A stretch of 64,000 nucleotides of DNA from Mycolicibacterium sp. Its GTDB lineage: Bacteria; Actinomycetota; Actinomycetes; Mycobacteriales; Mycobacteriaceae. Position numbers and translations under genes: made by a program. The stretch lies in contig NZ_JAEMTA010000006.1 in NCBI RefSeq assembly GCF_016462545.1, forward strand, positions 62,001 to 126,000. The letters run 5' to 3'. This document shows positions 26,665 through 35,451 of the stretch, in pieces. The notes beneath the pieces are model-generated. The model did not search any database. It saw nothing but the letters and a program-made list of their open reading frames with translations, and was not told the origin of the DNA. How positions within the stretch are numbered: position 1 is the stretch's first letter; each line of letters begins with the position of its first letter.

Positions 26665-27396
26665 GTGCAGCGTCGTGAAACCGGGGTTCGGTCGTCGCGG
26701 GCAGAACGCGTCGCCGCTGATCTCGAGCACGAGATTCTCTCCGAGCGGTTGCCGGTCGGCAGGCACCTTGGCAAGCGTTCGGAAATCATGGACCGTTTCG
26801 GCATCAGCCCGACGGTCATGAATGAGACCCTTCGGATCCTGCGTGACCGCGATTTGGTGTCCGTTCGCCCCGGCCCTGGCGGTGGTATCACGGTGGCCAG
26901 CGCTCCCCCGCAGGTCCGCACCGGGGCTTTGGACATGTGGTTCCAGCCGTCTAATCCGCACCCGCTGGACCTGTTCGAAGCTCGCCTGTATCTCGAATTC
27001 GGCTTGACCAAGGCAGCTTTCGAACGCGCCACCGCCGAGGACGTTGCCGCGATGCGCGCGGCGATGGCGGTCCTGCGCGCCACTACCGAGGCCGCCGACT
27101 TCTTCTACGCCGTGCTGGACTTCCACGCCGTCGTCGCCGGCGCCGCACACATCCCGGTGCTCGAGGGCATGCACCAACTGGTGGTGACCAGCATCAAGAC
27201 GGTACTGAGTCGGGTGGCGTTCGTGCACGATCACCAGCCTCTGGTCGCTAGGAGCATCGCCGTCCACGATGACATCGTGGCCGCGATCGCGATGCACGAT
27301 CAGGCTTCCTTCATCGAGGCGATCAACCGGCACGACAGCGATTTAATTCGGACCGACGATCTCGATCGCACGCCGAATACCCCCCAGCATCCCTGA
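26665..27396 (+). CDS. GntR-family (FCD) transcriptional regulator
   Basis: 243-aa regulator. The N-terminal winged HTH is RAERVAADLEHEILSERLPVG, RSEIMDRFGISPTVMNETLRILRDRDLVSVRPGPGGG; the C-terminal helical FCD-like effector domain begins near PLDLFEARLYLEFG. The GTG is chosen because a TACTAT -10 hexamer (26653-26658) lies exactly 6 nt upstream, which predicts a leaderless mRNA starting at this codon. It is divergent from the acyl-CoA ligase. It likely controls the ligase and/or the badI-like operon, with an acyl-CoA as ligand (inference). Confidence 0.88.
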   Translation: MQRRETGVRSSRAERVAADLEHEILSERLPVGRHLGKRSEIMDRFGISPTVMNETLRILRDRDLVSVRPGPGGGITVASAPPQVRTGALDMWFQPSNPHPLDLFEARLYLEFGLTKAAFERATAEDVAAMRAAMAVLRATTEAADFFYAVLDFHAVVAGAAHIPVLEGMHQLVVTSIKTVLSRVAFVHDHQPLVARSIAVHDDIVAAIAMHDQASFIEAINRHDSDLIRTDDLDRTPNTPQHP

Positions 27397-27506
27397 TAGT
27401 CCGCGGCATCGTCGCGAAGCGCCCATCGAATCCCGTTGTAGCGCGGCATGGCTCAACGCCGCCCGCACGCGAATAGTTGTACCATCCCACAAATGTGATC
27501 CACAGC

Positions 27507-27551
27507 ATTATGGATGCACATCTTGAATTATGCATACACAATAGCTAGATT
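27507..27551 (+). promoter_or_regulatory. 20-bp-spaced direct repeats and -10 upstream of the aromatic operon
   Basis: ATTATGGATGCACA (27507-27520) and ATTATGCATACACA (27527-27540) match at 12 of 14 positions and are spaced by exactly 20 bp, two helical turns. A TAGATT -10-like hexamer follows at 27546-27551, so the repeats cover roughly -51 to -18. This looks like a tandem operator for a regulator of the ring-cleavage operon. It differs from the GGTCTG element found elsewhere in the window. Confidence 0.5.
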
Positions 27552-27584
27552 GCAGATGTCCCGCTCCCCGCCGTCGGAGGCATC

Positions 27585-28688
27585 ATGCTCGATCACCAGG
27601 GCTCACCAGCCGGGTTGATCGACGTCCATACCCACGCCATCGACCCCGATCTGGCAGACCTGACGCGGACATATGCTGCTGATCGCTGGCCACGCGTCGA
27701 TCGCCAGACCGACACCGAAGCGTGGCTGATGTTCGGTGACCAGCGCTACCGACCCATCGACCACCGATGCTGGTCGGCACGCGCGCGGATCGCCGACATG
27801 GACCGCGAGGGTATTGCGGTACAGGTGCTTTCACCCATCCCTGTGACGTTCTGCTACCAGGCGTCGGCCATGGGCGCCGCCGAGCTGGCAGTCGCACAGA
27901 ATGAGTTCTTCGCCGAGATCGTCGCCGCGCACCCCGCCCGGTTCGCGGCGCTGGGCGCGGTACCGCTGCAAGACCCGGACCGCGCGGTCGACGAACTGCG
28001 GCGCTGCATGCGAATCCCGGGCTTTCTCGGCGTTGAGATCGGCACCCAGGTGGCAGGACGCGAACTGGGTGACGAAGGACTGGACCGCTTCTTCGCCGTC
28101 GCCCACGAGCTGGGCGCGATGGTACTGGTGCATCCCAGCGATCAGGATCTGCCGGACCGGATGACCAGCCGCGGACTGGGGTTCGGTGCAGGTATGCCGC
28201 TGGAAACCGGGATGGCCGCCGCGGCACTGCTCTCCAGCGGCGCCTTGACCCGTCGCCCTGAGGTGCGGATCTGCCTGGCACACGGCGGCGGTGTGCTCCC
28301 CGCGATGATCGGCAGGCTCGACAAGGGCGCCCTGATTGCGGGGATGGCCGCTGACTCGCCCGAGCTGCCGAGCCGACGTGCCGCCCGGCTGTGGTGCGAC
28401 TCCTTGACCTACAACCAGAACGCGTTGCTGGCGGTGATCGACCTATTCGGACCCGGTCACGTGGTGCTCGGGTCGGACTACCCGTTCCCCGCCATGCCCG
28501 ACCCCATCGACGACATCGTCGCCGACCTCCCCGCCGACCTGCGTCACCGCATCGGCCGAACCAACGTAGAGGACTGCTATGGCGCACTTCCTTGGCCTGG
28601 GAATCACGCACTATCCGCTGTTGGCAGGCACCGACGAGCACATGGCCAGCCTGCTGCGCTGGACGCTGGCCGATCCGGACATCCCTGA
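27585..28688 (+). CDS. ACMSD-like amidohydrolase (predicted decarboxylase)
   Basis: Metal-dependent TIM-barrel protein of the 2-amino-3-carboxymuconate-semialdehyde decarboxylase family. Predicted ligands are H15-x-H17 (DVHTHAID), H183 (VLVHPSDQ), H233 (LAHGGG) and D298 (LGSDYPF). In this setting it could decarboxylate the carboxylated ring-cleavage product, like the role of CmtD. GGAGG lies 5 nt before the ATG. The last ~36 residues read across the dioxygenase start and look like shadow sequence, so the original stop may have been near 28580 and been lost. First gene of the operon. Confidence 0.85.
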   Translation: MLDHQGSPAGLIDVHTHAIDPDLADLTRTYAADRWPRVDRQTDTEAWLMFGDQRYRPIDHRCWSARARIADMDREGIAVQVLSPIPVTFCYQASAMGAAELAVAQNEFFAEIVAAHPARFAALGAVPLQDPDRAVDELRRCMRIPGFLGVEIGTQVAGRELGDEGLDRFFAVAHELGAMVLVHPSDQDLPDRMTSRGLGFGAGMPLETGMAAAALLSSGALTRRPEVRICLAHGGGVLPAMIGRLDKGALIAGMAADSPELPSRRAARLWCDSLTYNQNALLAVIDLFGPGHVVLGSDYPFPAMPDPIDDIVADLPADLRHRIGRTNVEDCYGALPWPGNHALSAVGRHRRAHGQPAALDAGRSGHP

Positions 28689-29655
28689 AGCCGCCAAGGA
28701 CCCCGCCAACTGGCCGGCGTCGATGCGCGACGAATGGGCTGCCGACAACGGGGTCGCCGCGGCAGCCATGCACCGAAAACTATTGGTGAACAACCTCTCT
28801 CGCTGTCGACAGGCACTCGACGAGTTCGCGCCGGACGTCGTGGTGGTATGGGGCGACGACCAGTACGAGAACTTCCGGGAAGAAGTCGTCCCGCCGTTCT
28901 GCATCCTGGCCTACGGGGACGTCGAGGTCGAACCGTTCGAGCTGATGAACACCCGTGGCAGCCCCAATGCCTGGGGTCTGCCAGAAGACACCACGATCAC
29001 TCTGCACGGCGACCCCGACGGCGCCCGACGGCTAGCCGATGAGCTTCTCAACCGCGGCTTCGACGTCGCCTACTCCTACCAGAAGCGCAGTGCAGCACCG
29101 TTTCCGCATGCCATCGCCAACACCCAGCTGTTCCTCGACTACTCCGGCGCCGGGGCGAGCTTCGACTATCCGATGATCCCGATCACCGTGAACTGCTATG
29201 GGCAGCACGCCATCGCCAGGCGCGGTGGACTGGCCCGATTCGCCGAGATCGCCGAGGAACGCCTCGATCCCGTCGGCCCCTCCCCGGCGCGCTGTTTCGC
29301 ACTGGGCCGAGCGGTGGCCCAGGCCTTCGCCGAGACCGAGCTGCGGGTCGCGCTGGTGGCCTCGTCGAGTTGGTCGCACGCCTTTCTCACCGACAAGACC
29401 TGGCACATCACCCCGGACACCGCCGCCGACGAACGTCTCTACGAACTGTTCCGCGTGCGCGACTACGCCAGCTGGCAGGCCACCTCGACCAGCGACATCG
29501 TCGACGCCGGTCAACACGAGATGCTCAACTGGTTCGCCTTGACCGGCGCCGCCGACGAACTGGGGCTCGAGCTGGCCTGGTCGGAACTGGTCACCACCGA
29601 TGTCTTCAACTCCAACAAGTGTTTTGCGATATTCCAGGAAGGGAATCAACGATGA
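28579..29655 (+). CDS. Class III (LigB-type) extradiol ring-cleavage dioxygenase
   Basis: 358-aa non-heme Fe(II) dioxygenase-family protein. The N-terminal MAHFLGLGITHYPLLAG supplies a first-strand His as in LigB proteins, VVVVWGDDQYENF and ITVNCYGQHAIARRGG follow, then VALVASSSWSHAFL near residue 255. It would cleave a catecholic carboxylate next to one hydroxyl. Start overlaps the upstream decarboxylase frame by 110 nt; its stop overlaps the hydrolase start as ATGA. Most similar in plan to single-chain LigB-like dioxygenases of gallate- or dihydroxybenzoate-type substrates; exact substrate unknown. Confidence 0.85.
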   Translation: MAHFLGLGITHYPLLAGTDEHMASLLRWTLADPDIPEAAKDPANWPASMRDEWAADNGVAAAAMHRKLLVNNLSRCRQALDEFAPDVVVVWGDDQYENFREEVVPPFCILAYGDVEVEPFELMNTRGSPNAWGLPEDTTITLHGDPDGARRLADELLNRGFDVAYSYQKRSAAPFPHAIANTQLFLDYSGAGASFDYPMIPITVNCYGQHAIARRGGLARFAEIAEERLDPVGPSPARCFALGRAVAQAFAETELRVALVASSSWSHAFLTDKTWHITPDTAADERLYELFRVRDYASWQATSTSDIVDAGQHEMLNWFALTGAADELGLELAWSELVTTDVFNSNKCFAIFQEGNQR

Positions 29656-30491
29656 CCCCGACCGTCACGGCCAAGCCGATTTCGGGACCCCACACCATCG
29701 ATGCCGGCGGGATCTCGACCGCCTACCTCGAGGCAGGCTCCGGAGAACCGGTGCTCATGCTGCACGGCTCCGGGCCTGGCGTGTCGGGAACGGCCAACTG
29801 GCAGCGCAACATCGGGCCCCTCTCGGAGCGGTTCCACGTGCTCGCCCCCGACATCGTCGGTTTCGGCGACACCGAGCGCCCCGACGACGTGGTGTACTCC
29901 CTACGCACCTGGACCGACCACGTGTGGGCGTTTCTCGACGCACACGGCATCACCGAAACCTCGATCGTCGGCAATTCACTGGGTGGTCGCATCGCACTGC
30001 AGATGGCTACCGACCAACCCGGGCGGATCACCAAGATGGTGCTGATGGGTTCCCCCGGCGTCGGGATGACACTGACCGAGGGGCTCAGCGCACTACGGGC
30101 CTACCAGCCGTCGCACGACGCCATGCGTTCCCTGCTACGCGACTTCTTCGCCGTCGACCCGACCATGATCACCGACGAACTCGTCGAGATCCGCTACCAG
30201 GCGAGCATCGCCAACGGCGCCTTCGAGGCCTACCAGGCGATGTTCTTCGATCCCCGCCACCGCGGCTCCGAACTCGGCATCACCGAAGACGAGGTGCGCG
30301 CCATCACCACTCCCAGCTTGTTGGTCCACGGACGCGAGGACAAGGTGGTGCCCCTCGCGGTATCGATCGCCATGTTGGGCCTGCTGCCGAACGCCGACCT
30401 GCACGTGTTCAGTGCCTGTGGGCACTGGACCCAAATCGAGCGGGCCGACGAGTTCTCGGCGCTGGTTGCGGACTATCTGAGTCGGCCATGA
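29652..30491 (+). CDS. Meta-cleavage product C-C hydrolase (DmpD/CmtE-like)
   Basis: 279-aa alpha/beta hydrolase closely matching 2-hydroxy-6-oxo-dienoate hydrolases. HGSGPGVSGTANWQRNI is the diagnostic oxyanion segment, S109 lies in VGNSLGGR, D230 in LLVHGREDKVVP and H258 in SACGHWTQIE. It would split the ring-fission product into 2-hydroxypenta-2,4-dienoate and a carboxylic acid whose identity depends on the ring substituent. Coupled at both ends by ATGA overlaps, between the extradiol dioxygenase and the Rieske alpha subunit. Confidence 0.93.
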   Translation: MTPTVTAKPISGPHTIDAGGISTAYLEAGSGEPVLMLHGSGPGVSGTANWQRNIGPLSERFHVLAPDIVGFGDTERPDDVVYSLRTWTDHVWAFLDAHGITETSIVGNSLGGRIALQMATDQPGRITKMVLMGSPGVGMTLTEGLSALRAYQPSHDAMRSLLRDFFAVDPTMITDELVEIRYQASIANGAFEAYQAMFFDPRHRGSELGITEDEVRAITTPSLLVHGREDKVVPLAVSIAMLGLLPNADLHVFSACGHWTQIERADEFSALVADYLSRP

Positions 30492-31798
30492 GCACCGACA
30501 CCGAGCAGTGGGCCGCCCCGGCATCCGGGCCGCAGAGTTGCCGGCCGATCGTCGCCGACGACGCTGACGGCAACACCTTCCGGGTCCACCGGTCTGCGAT
30601 GACGTCCGCGGAGGTGCACCGCGCTGAAATCGAGCGGATCTTCGGCAGGTCCTGGCTGTACGTGGGTCACGAATCGGAGATCCCGGAGCCCGGCGACTTC
30701 GTCCGCCGCCCATTGGTCGGCCGTCCGGTGTTCATGGTGCGCGGAGCAAAGACCGGCAACGTCAACGTCTTTCACAACTCGTGCACGCACCGCGGGGCAT
30801 TGGTCTGCCGCCAGGAGGCCGGCACCGCGAAGGTGTTCTCCTGCTTCTACCACGCATGGACCTTCGACACCGAGGGTCAGCTCAAGGGTGTTCCCGACCG
30901 GACCGCCTACGCCAACGGGGTGAACTTTGCCGAGTTGGGGCTCAAGCGCGTCGAACGGGTGGAGTCCTACCGCGGCTTCGTCTTCGCCAGCTTCGATCCC
31001 GACATCGTGGACCTGCCGACCTATCTGGCCGGCGCGAAGGACTACATCGATCTCGTCGTCGACGGGTGCGGCGGCGCCGTCGAGATCGTCAAGGGCACCA
31101 ACGAGTACAGCTTCGACGCCAACTGGAAACTGTTGGTGGAGAACAGTATCGATGGGTATCACGCGCAATCGACGCACGACACCTACTTCAAGTACCTCGT
31201 ATCGATCGGCACCGACCTGACCGGCGGGGTCGACGGCAGGGCGGTGGCACTCGGCAACGGGCACGCGGTGATCGAATACACGGCGCCGTGGGGGCGCCCG
31301 GTCGCCAAGTGGGAGCCACTGTTCGGGGAGGACGCTCGCGACGAGATCGACAGGCTGCGAGCCGATCTCGTGGACCGCTACGGCGCCGCCCGGGCGCACA
31401 CGATGGCCGAGGTCAACCGCAACCTGTTGATCTATCCCAACCTCGTCATCAACGACATCATGGCCGTGACGGTGCGCACGCTGTTCTCACCCACCCCGGA
31501 CCGGGTGGACGTCACCGCCTGGCAGCTCGCGCCCCGCGACGAGTTGCCCAGCCTGCGCCAGCGCCGACTCGACAGCTTCCTGACCTTTCTCGGCCCCGGC
31601 GGTTTCGCCACCCCCGATGACGTGGAGGCACTGGAGTCCTGCCAACAGGGTTATCGCGGCGGAGGCGTCGAATGGAACGACATCTCGCGCGGGATGGGTC
31701 GCGGGCCGATGGCCAACGACGAGGAACAGATGCGCGAGTTCTGGCGCCGCTGGCAACAGCAGATGGGCAGCGCAGCAGACCTGGGCGGTACGCGGTGA
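30488..31798 (+). CDS. Rieske ring-hydroxylating oxygenase, alpha subunit (p-cumate dioxygenase-like)
   Basis: 436-aa catalytic subunit. The Rieske [2Fe-2S] ligands are C99-x-H101 and C119-x-x-H122 (NSCTHRGAL, SCFYHAW). The mononuclear iron site includes H225 and H230 with bridging D222 in LVENSIDGYHAQSTHDTYF, a segment that resembles the p-cumate/benzoate-type subgroup. Expected product is a cis-dihydrodiol carboxylate. It needs a reductase and ferredoxin not found beside it. ATGA overlap with the hydrolase and GTGA overlap with the beta subunit show tight coupling. Confidence 0.93.
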   Translation: MSTDTEQWAAPASGPQSCRPIVADDADGNTFRVHRSAMTSAEVHRAEIERIFGRSWLYVGHESEIPEPGDFVRRPLVGRPVFMVRGAKTGNVNVFHNSCTHRGALVCRQEAGTAKVFSCFYHAWTFDTEGQLKGVPDRTAYANGVNFAELGLKRVERVESYRGFVFASFDPDIVDLPTYLAGAKDYIDLVVDGCGGAVEIVKGTNEYSFDANWKLLVENSIDGYHAQSTHDTYFKYLVSIGTDLTGGVDGRAVALGNGHAVIEYTAPWGRPVAKWEPLFGEDARDEIDRLRADLVDRYGAARAHTMAEVNRNLLIYPNLVINDIMAVTVRTLFSPTPDRVDVTAWQLAPRDELPSLRQRRLDSFLTFLGPGGFATPDDVEALESCQQGYRGGGVEWNDISRGMGRGPMANDEEQMREFWRRWQQQMGSAADLGGTR

Positions 31799-32301
31799 CC
31801 GCGGCCGCGCCGGTGCGCAGCACGATCGACCGCGCAGCGATCGAGGACTTTCTCTACGCCGAGGCCGCCCTGCTGGACGCGTGGGCGCTGGACGAGTGGC
31901 TGGAATTGTTCACCCCGGACGCCAAGTACGAGGTGCCCTGCAACGACACTCCCGACGGCGATCCAGCTCGGGACCTGCTGTTGATCGATGACGACCTGGC
32001 CCGGCTACGGGCCAGGGTGGAGCGGCTCAACAGCCGCCGCGCCCACCGCGAGTATCCGCATTCGCGCACCAACCACCAGGTGTTCAACGTGCGGGTGGGC
32101 ACCCCCGACGATGGCTCGATCATCGCCGTGACCGCGTCGTTCACGGTGTGGCGGTTCCGCGGTGGTCGTTCCAGTTGCTACGTCGGGCAATACCGTTATC
32201 GGATTCGTCTGGAGGACCATGGATTTCGCATCGCCTCGAAACGGGCCGAACTCGACATGACCGACCTGCGGTCCGTCTCCGACGTCGCGATCATCCTGTG
32301 A
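31795..32301 (+). CDS. Ring-hydroxylating dioxygenase, beta subunit
   Basis: 168-aa NTF2-fold structural subunit of the Rieske oxygenase. AIEDFLYAEAALLDAWALDEWLELFTPDAKYEVP is the typical N-terminal helix-strand pattern and HSRTNHQVFNVRV the conserved middle block. The GTG overlaps the alpha-subunit stop (GTGA). A longer in-frame extension is alpha-subunit shadow. Likely forms an alpha3beta3 hexamer. Confidence 0.92.
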   Translation: MTAAAPVRSTIDRAAIEDFLYAEAALLDAWALDEWLELFTPDAKYEVPCNDTPDGDPARDLLLIDDDLARLRARVERLNSRRAHREYPHSRTNHQVFNVRVGTPDDGSIIAVTASFTVWRFRGGRSSCYVGQYRYRIRLEDHGFRIASKRAELDMTDLRSVSDVAIIL

Positions 32302-33062
32302 CAGGGGCACTGGCGGGTCGCACCGCGATCGTCACCGGAGCCGCATCCGGGATCGGCGTCGGGATCATCGATCGTCTCATCGCCGACGGCGCGCGGGTAT
32401 TCGCGGCCACCCGCTCCAAGGAGGATCTCGCCCTGGTCCACGACCACGCGACGCTCGCCGGCGGCTTCGTCGGGGACCTCCAGGACGCCGGGGTGGCCGA
32501 GGAGATGGTCGGGGCGGCGGCCGAAGCACTTGGCCATGTCGACGTGCTGGTGAACAACGCAGGCGGCGGGGTCATCCGGCCCACGTTGGAGCACACCGCC
32601 GAGACTCTGCGGGCGACGATCGACAACAACCTGTGGACGACCATCAACTGCGTCCGAGCCGTGTTGCCGCACATGGTTTCTCAGCATCACGGCCGCATCG
32701 TCAACATCGGCGCCGACTCGGTGCGAACCGGCCTGATGGATCACGCCATGTACAACGCCGCCAAGGGCGGTGTGCACGCCATGGTCACCGGGTTGGCCAG
32801 GGAATTCGCCGGCGCCGGTATCACCGCCAATACCGTCGCACCGTGTTATGTCCTGACGCCGGAACTGACCACGCTCTTCGAGTCCGGGGACGCACCACCA
32901 CGACTGCTCGAAGTCGTCGCGCAAGGAACCGACATCGTTCCGCTCGCTCGCCCCGGCACGCCAGCCGAAGTGGCCGCCACGGTGGCCTTCCTGGCCACCG
33001 ACGACAGCCGATTCCTCACCGGTCAGACGATCTACGTCAACGGCGGCGCCAGCATGGGCTGA
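32298..33062 (+). CDS. SDR dehydrogenase, predicted cis-dihydrodiol dehydrogenase
   Basis: 254-aa classical SDR. It has the cofactor motif TAIVTGAASGIGVG, VLVNNAGGG, IVNIGADS, the catalytic YNAAK (in HAMYNAAKGGVHAM) and a C-terminal FLTGQTIYVNGGASM. The GTG start overlaps the beta-subunit stop. Its place directly after the Rieske subunits suggests rearomatisation of the cis-diol to a catechol, the CmtB-type step; sequence alone does not fix the substrate. Confidence 0.88.
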   Translation: MTGALAGRTAIVTGAASGIGVGIIDRLIADGARVFAATRSKEDLALVHDHATLAGGFVGDLQDAGVAEEMVGAAAEALGHVDVLVNNAGGGVIRPTLEHTAETLRATIDNNLWTTINCVRAVLPHMVSQHHGRIVNIGADSVRTGLMDHAMYNAAKGGVHAMVTGLAREFAGAGITANTVAPCYVLTPELTTLFESGDAPPRLLEVVAQGTDIVPLARPGTPAEVAATVAFLATDDSRFLTGQTIYVNGGASMG

Positions 33063-33101
33063 CGCCCACACCCTCTCAAGACCCCGAACCAGAGGACCAG
33101 C

Positions 33102-33911
33102 ATGACCCCGACTACCCCCGGGCTGCGCGATGCCGCCGACCGCCTGATCGCCGCGACCCGGACGCACCGCCAGTGCGAGCCGGTGCGCGACGTTCTCGGC
33201 GAGGCCGACATTGCCTCGGCGTATGCCGTGCAGCGCCTGCTCACCGAAGATTCGGTCGCCCGCGGGCGAGTGGTCGTCGGCCACAAGATCGGGCTCACCT
33301 CGCCGGCGGTCCAACGTCAGCTGGGTGTCGACCAACCCGATTCCGGCATCCTGTTCGCCGACATGCGGGTGCCCGACGGCGGCACCGTCGCGGCGGGGAC
33401 ACTGCTGCAACCCAAGGTGGAGGCCGAAATCGCCTTCATCCTGGCCCACGACCTCGACGGCGACCTGACCGAAGACCGTGTCAGGGCCGCGGCAGGCCTC
33501 GCGGTGCCGGCGATCGAGATCGTCGACTCCAGGATTCGCGACTGGTCGATCGGCATCGTCGACACCGTCGCCGACAACGGTTCCTCGGCACTCTTCGTGC
33601 TCGGAGACTCCGCCGTCCCCGCCGCTGACATCGACTTCGTCACGCGCGAAATGCGTCTGACGCAGGACGGGACCGAGGTCTCCAACGGCAGCGGCGCCGA
33701 CTGTCTCGGCAGTCCGCTGATCGCGCTGGCATGGTTGGCCCGCACCGCCCGCGACAACGGCTCCCCGCTGCGTGCCGGGCACATCGTGCTCTCCGGCGCA
33801 CTCGGTCCGATGGTGCCGGTCGCCCCCGGCGCCACCTACGCCGCAACGATCGACGGCATCGGCTCGGTCGAGGTCTCCTTCGCTGAGATGCCACCCAAGA
33901 CCTCTCCTTAG
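33102..33911 (+). CDS. 2-keto-4-pentenoate hydratase (FAH superfamily, MhpD-like)
   Basis: 269-aa hydratase that adds water to 2-hydroxypenta-2,4-dienoate to give 4-hydroxy-2-oxovalerate. VVGHKIGLTSPAVQRQLGVDQPDSGILFADM is diagnostic; VEAEIAFILAHDL carries the metal-binding Glu pair; AIEIVDSRIRDWSIGIVDTVADN supplies further active-site residues. AGAGGA-type Shine-Dalgarno precedes the ATG. Lies 39 nt after the SDR. The aldolase and acylating aldehyde dehydrogenase that normally follow are not present. Confidence 0.93.
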   Translation: MTPTTPGLRDAADRLIAATRTHRQCEPVRDVLGEADIASAYAVQRLLTEDSVARGRVVVGHKIGLTSPAVQRQLGVDQPDSGILFADMRVPDGGTVAAGTLLQPKVEAEIAFILAHDLDGDLTEDRVRAAAGLAVPAIEIVDSRIRDWSIGIVDTVADNGSSALFVLGDSAVPAADIDFVTREMRLTQDGTEVSNGSGADCLGSPLIALAWLARTARDNGSPLRAGHIVLSGALGPMVPVAPGATYAATIDGIGSVEVSFAEMPPKTSP

Positions 33912-33999
33912 GGGGAAGTGCTCGCGGCCGCGGCGACCTTACGGTGAGCGCCACGCCGTAGCTCTTCGGCGTGCCTGGGATACGAAAAGGACCCCGCCG

Positions 34000-34434
34000 A
34001 TGACGCTGGCAACCACCGATCTCGCCGCCTACCCCGCTCGCTACTTCGCGGCGTGGAGCCAGCGTGACCTCGCCACCGCGCTGGACGTCATTGCGACGAC
34101 GGTCGATTGGCAGGACCCCTCACTGCCCGAACCGATCACCAATCACCAGGGTGCGGGCGAATTCTTCACTGCGGCGTGGTCGGGTTTTCCCGACCTGGCC
34201 TTCATCGCGGTCGGCGAGCCGCTGGTGGACGACGTCGGTCGCCGGGTGTCGCAGGAGTGGCGGATGGTCGGCACCCACACGGGTGAGGGCTTCCCGCCCG
34301 GCGTGCCTGCCACCGGGCGCGCATTCGACGTCGTGGGCACCGACGTCTGGCACGTCGACGAAGACGGCCGCGCGGTCGCAGTGCACGCCCATTGGAATGT
34401 CGGCACGCTGCTGGCGCAGCTCGGCCTGGCCTGA
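34000..34434 (+). CDS. SnoaL-like/ester-cyclase-type NTF2-fold protein
   Basis: 144-aa single-domain protein. YFAAWSQRDLATALDVIATTVDWQDP and TNHQGAGEFFTAAWSGFPDLAF match the SnoaL-like family; EWRMVGTHTGEGFPPGVPATGRAFDVVGTDVWHVDEDG is the typical second half. Members isomerise, cyclise or hydrate small substrates, and some only bind. It has AAAAGGA upstream of its ATG and sits between the hydratase and a medium-chain reductase. Specific role not assignable. Confidence 0.82.
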   Translation: MTLATTDLAAYPARYFAAWSQRDLATALDVIATTVDWQDPSLPEPITNHQGAGEFFTAAWSGFPDLAFIAVGEPLVDDVGRRVSQEWRMVGTHTGEGFPPGVPATGRAFDVVGTDVWHVDEDGRAVAVHAHWNVGTLLAQLGLA

Positions 34435-34470
34435 CTCCGGCGCGTAGGTCCACGAGACGAGGAGGGCCCG

Positions 34471-35451
34471 GTGCACGCCGCGGTGATGCACGAGTTCGGC
34501 GGCCCGTCCGTGCTGCGGCCGGGCAGTTTCCCCGATCCCGTCGAACGACCCGGCTGGGTGACCGTGGAGCTGCGCGCTGCGGCGCTGAATTGGCATGACG
34601 TGCTGGTTCGGCAGGGCCGCTACCACTCGCCGCTGCCCCATGTCATCGGGGCCGACGGCGCGGGGATCCGGCGTGACACCGGCGAGGCGGTCGTGATCGT
34701 GCCCGCCCTGGGCTGGGGTGAGCGCGATGACGCGCCTGCGCCGGACTGGGAGATTCTCGGTGACCATCGTCCTGGCACCTACGCCGAATTGGTCAGCGTC
34801 CCAACGGAATGCCTGGCACCCCGACCAGACGGGTACAGCTGGGGCGAAGCGGCCGCGCTCCCACTGGTCGGGCTGACCACGTTTCGCGCGTTGTTCACCC
34901 GCGGCCGGCTTCAGCCCGGGGAATCGATGTTGGTCCTCGGCGCAGGCGGCGGTGTCGCCACCTCGGCGGTGCAGCTGGCCGCCGGCATCGGCGCGTCGAT
35001 CGTCGTGACCTCCTCGTCGACGGACAAGATCGCCCGAGCAGTCGCCGCGGGAGCCCGCGGCGGTGTGCTGCACACCGACTCCGACTGGCCGGACCGCGCT
35101 CGCGAACTGTGCCCGTCGAAAGCCGGCTATGACCTGATCCTCGACCCGGTGGGACGCTGGACCGAATCGGTGCGCGCGCTACGCCCCGGCGGACGACTTG
35201 TCGTGCTGGGCGCCAACGCCGCCGAGACCGCGCCCATGAACGTGCGGCAGTTCTACTTCGGGCAATACGACCTCCTCGGCACGACGATGGGCAATGCCCG
35301 CGACTTCGCCGGGCTGTTGGACCTGATCACCGAGCATCGCGTGCCACCGCCCCACATCGACCGGGCCTTTCCGCTCGATCACGCCGCGGAAGCGCACGAA
35401 TACCTGGAAACCGCCCGAGATTTCGGCAAATGCGTACTGGAGTACCGATGA
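34471..35451 (+). CDS. Medium-chain reductase (quinone oxidoreductase/enoyl reductase-like)
   Basis: 326-aa MDR protein. GroES-like N-terminal domain (AALNWHDVLVRQGRYHSPLPHVIGADGAG) and a Rossmann domain with LVLGAGGGVATSAVQLAAGIGASIVVTSSSTDK. The structural-zinc Cys cluster of alcohol dehydrogenases is missing, so a zinc-free quinone or enoyl reductase is more likely. GTG start with GAGGAGG upstream. Its stop overlaps the next crotonase. Confidence 0.87.
   Translation: MHAAVMHEFGGPSVLRPGSFPDPVERPGWVTVELRAAALNWHDVLVRQGRYHSPLPHVIGADGAGIRRDTGEAVVIVPALGWGERDDAPAPDWEILGDHRPGTYAELVSVPTECLAPRPDGYSWGEAAALPLVGLTTFRALFTRGRLQPGESMLVLGAGGGVATSAVQLAAGIGASIVVTSSSTDKIARAVAAGARGGVLHTDSDWPDRARELCPSKAGYDLILDPVGRWTESVRALRPGGRLVVLGANAAETAPMNVRQFYFGQYDLLGTTMGNARDFAGLLDLITEHRVPPPHIDRAFPLDHAAEAHEYLETARDFGKCVLEYR

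Noticed and set aside
32196..33782. 528-codon minus-strand open frame across the SDR and hydratase
   Set aside because: Shadow of two well-supported plus-strand genes; Gly/Arg/Asp-rich translation without family resemblance.
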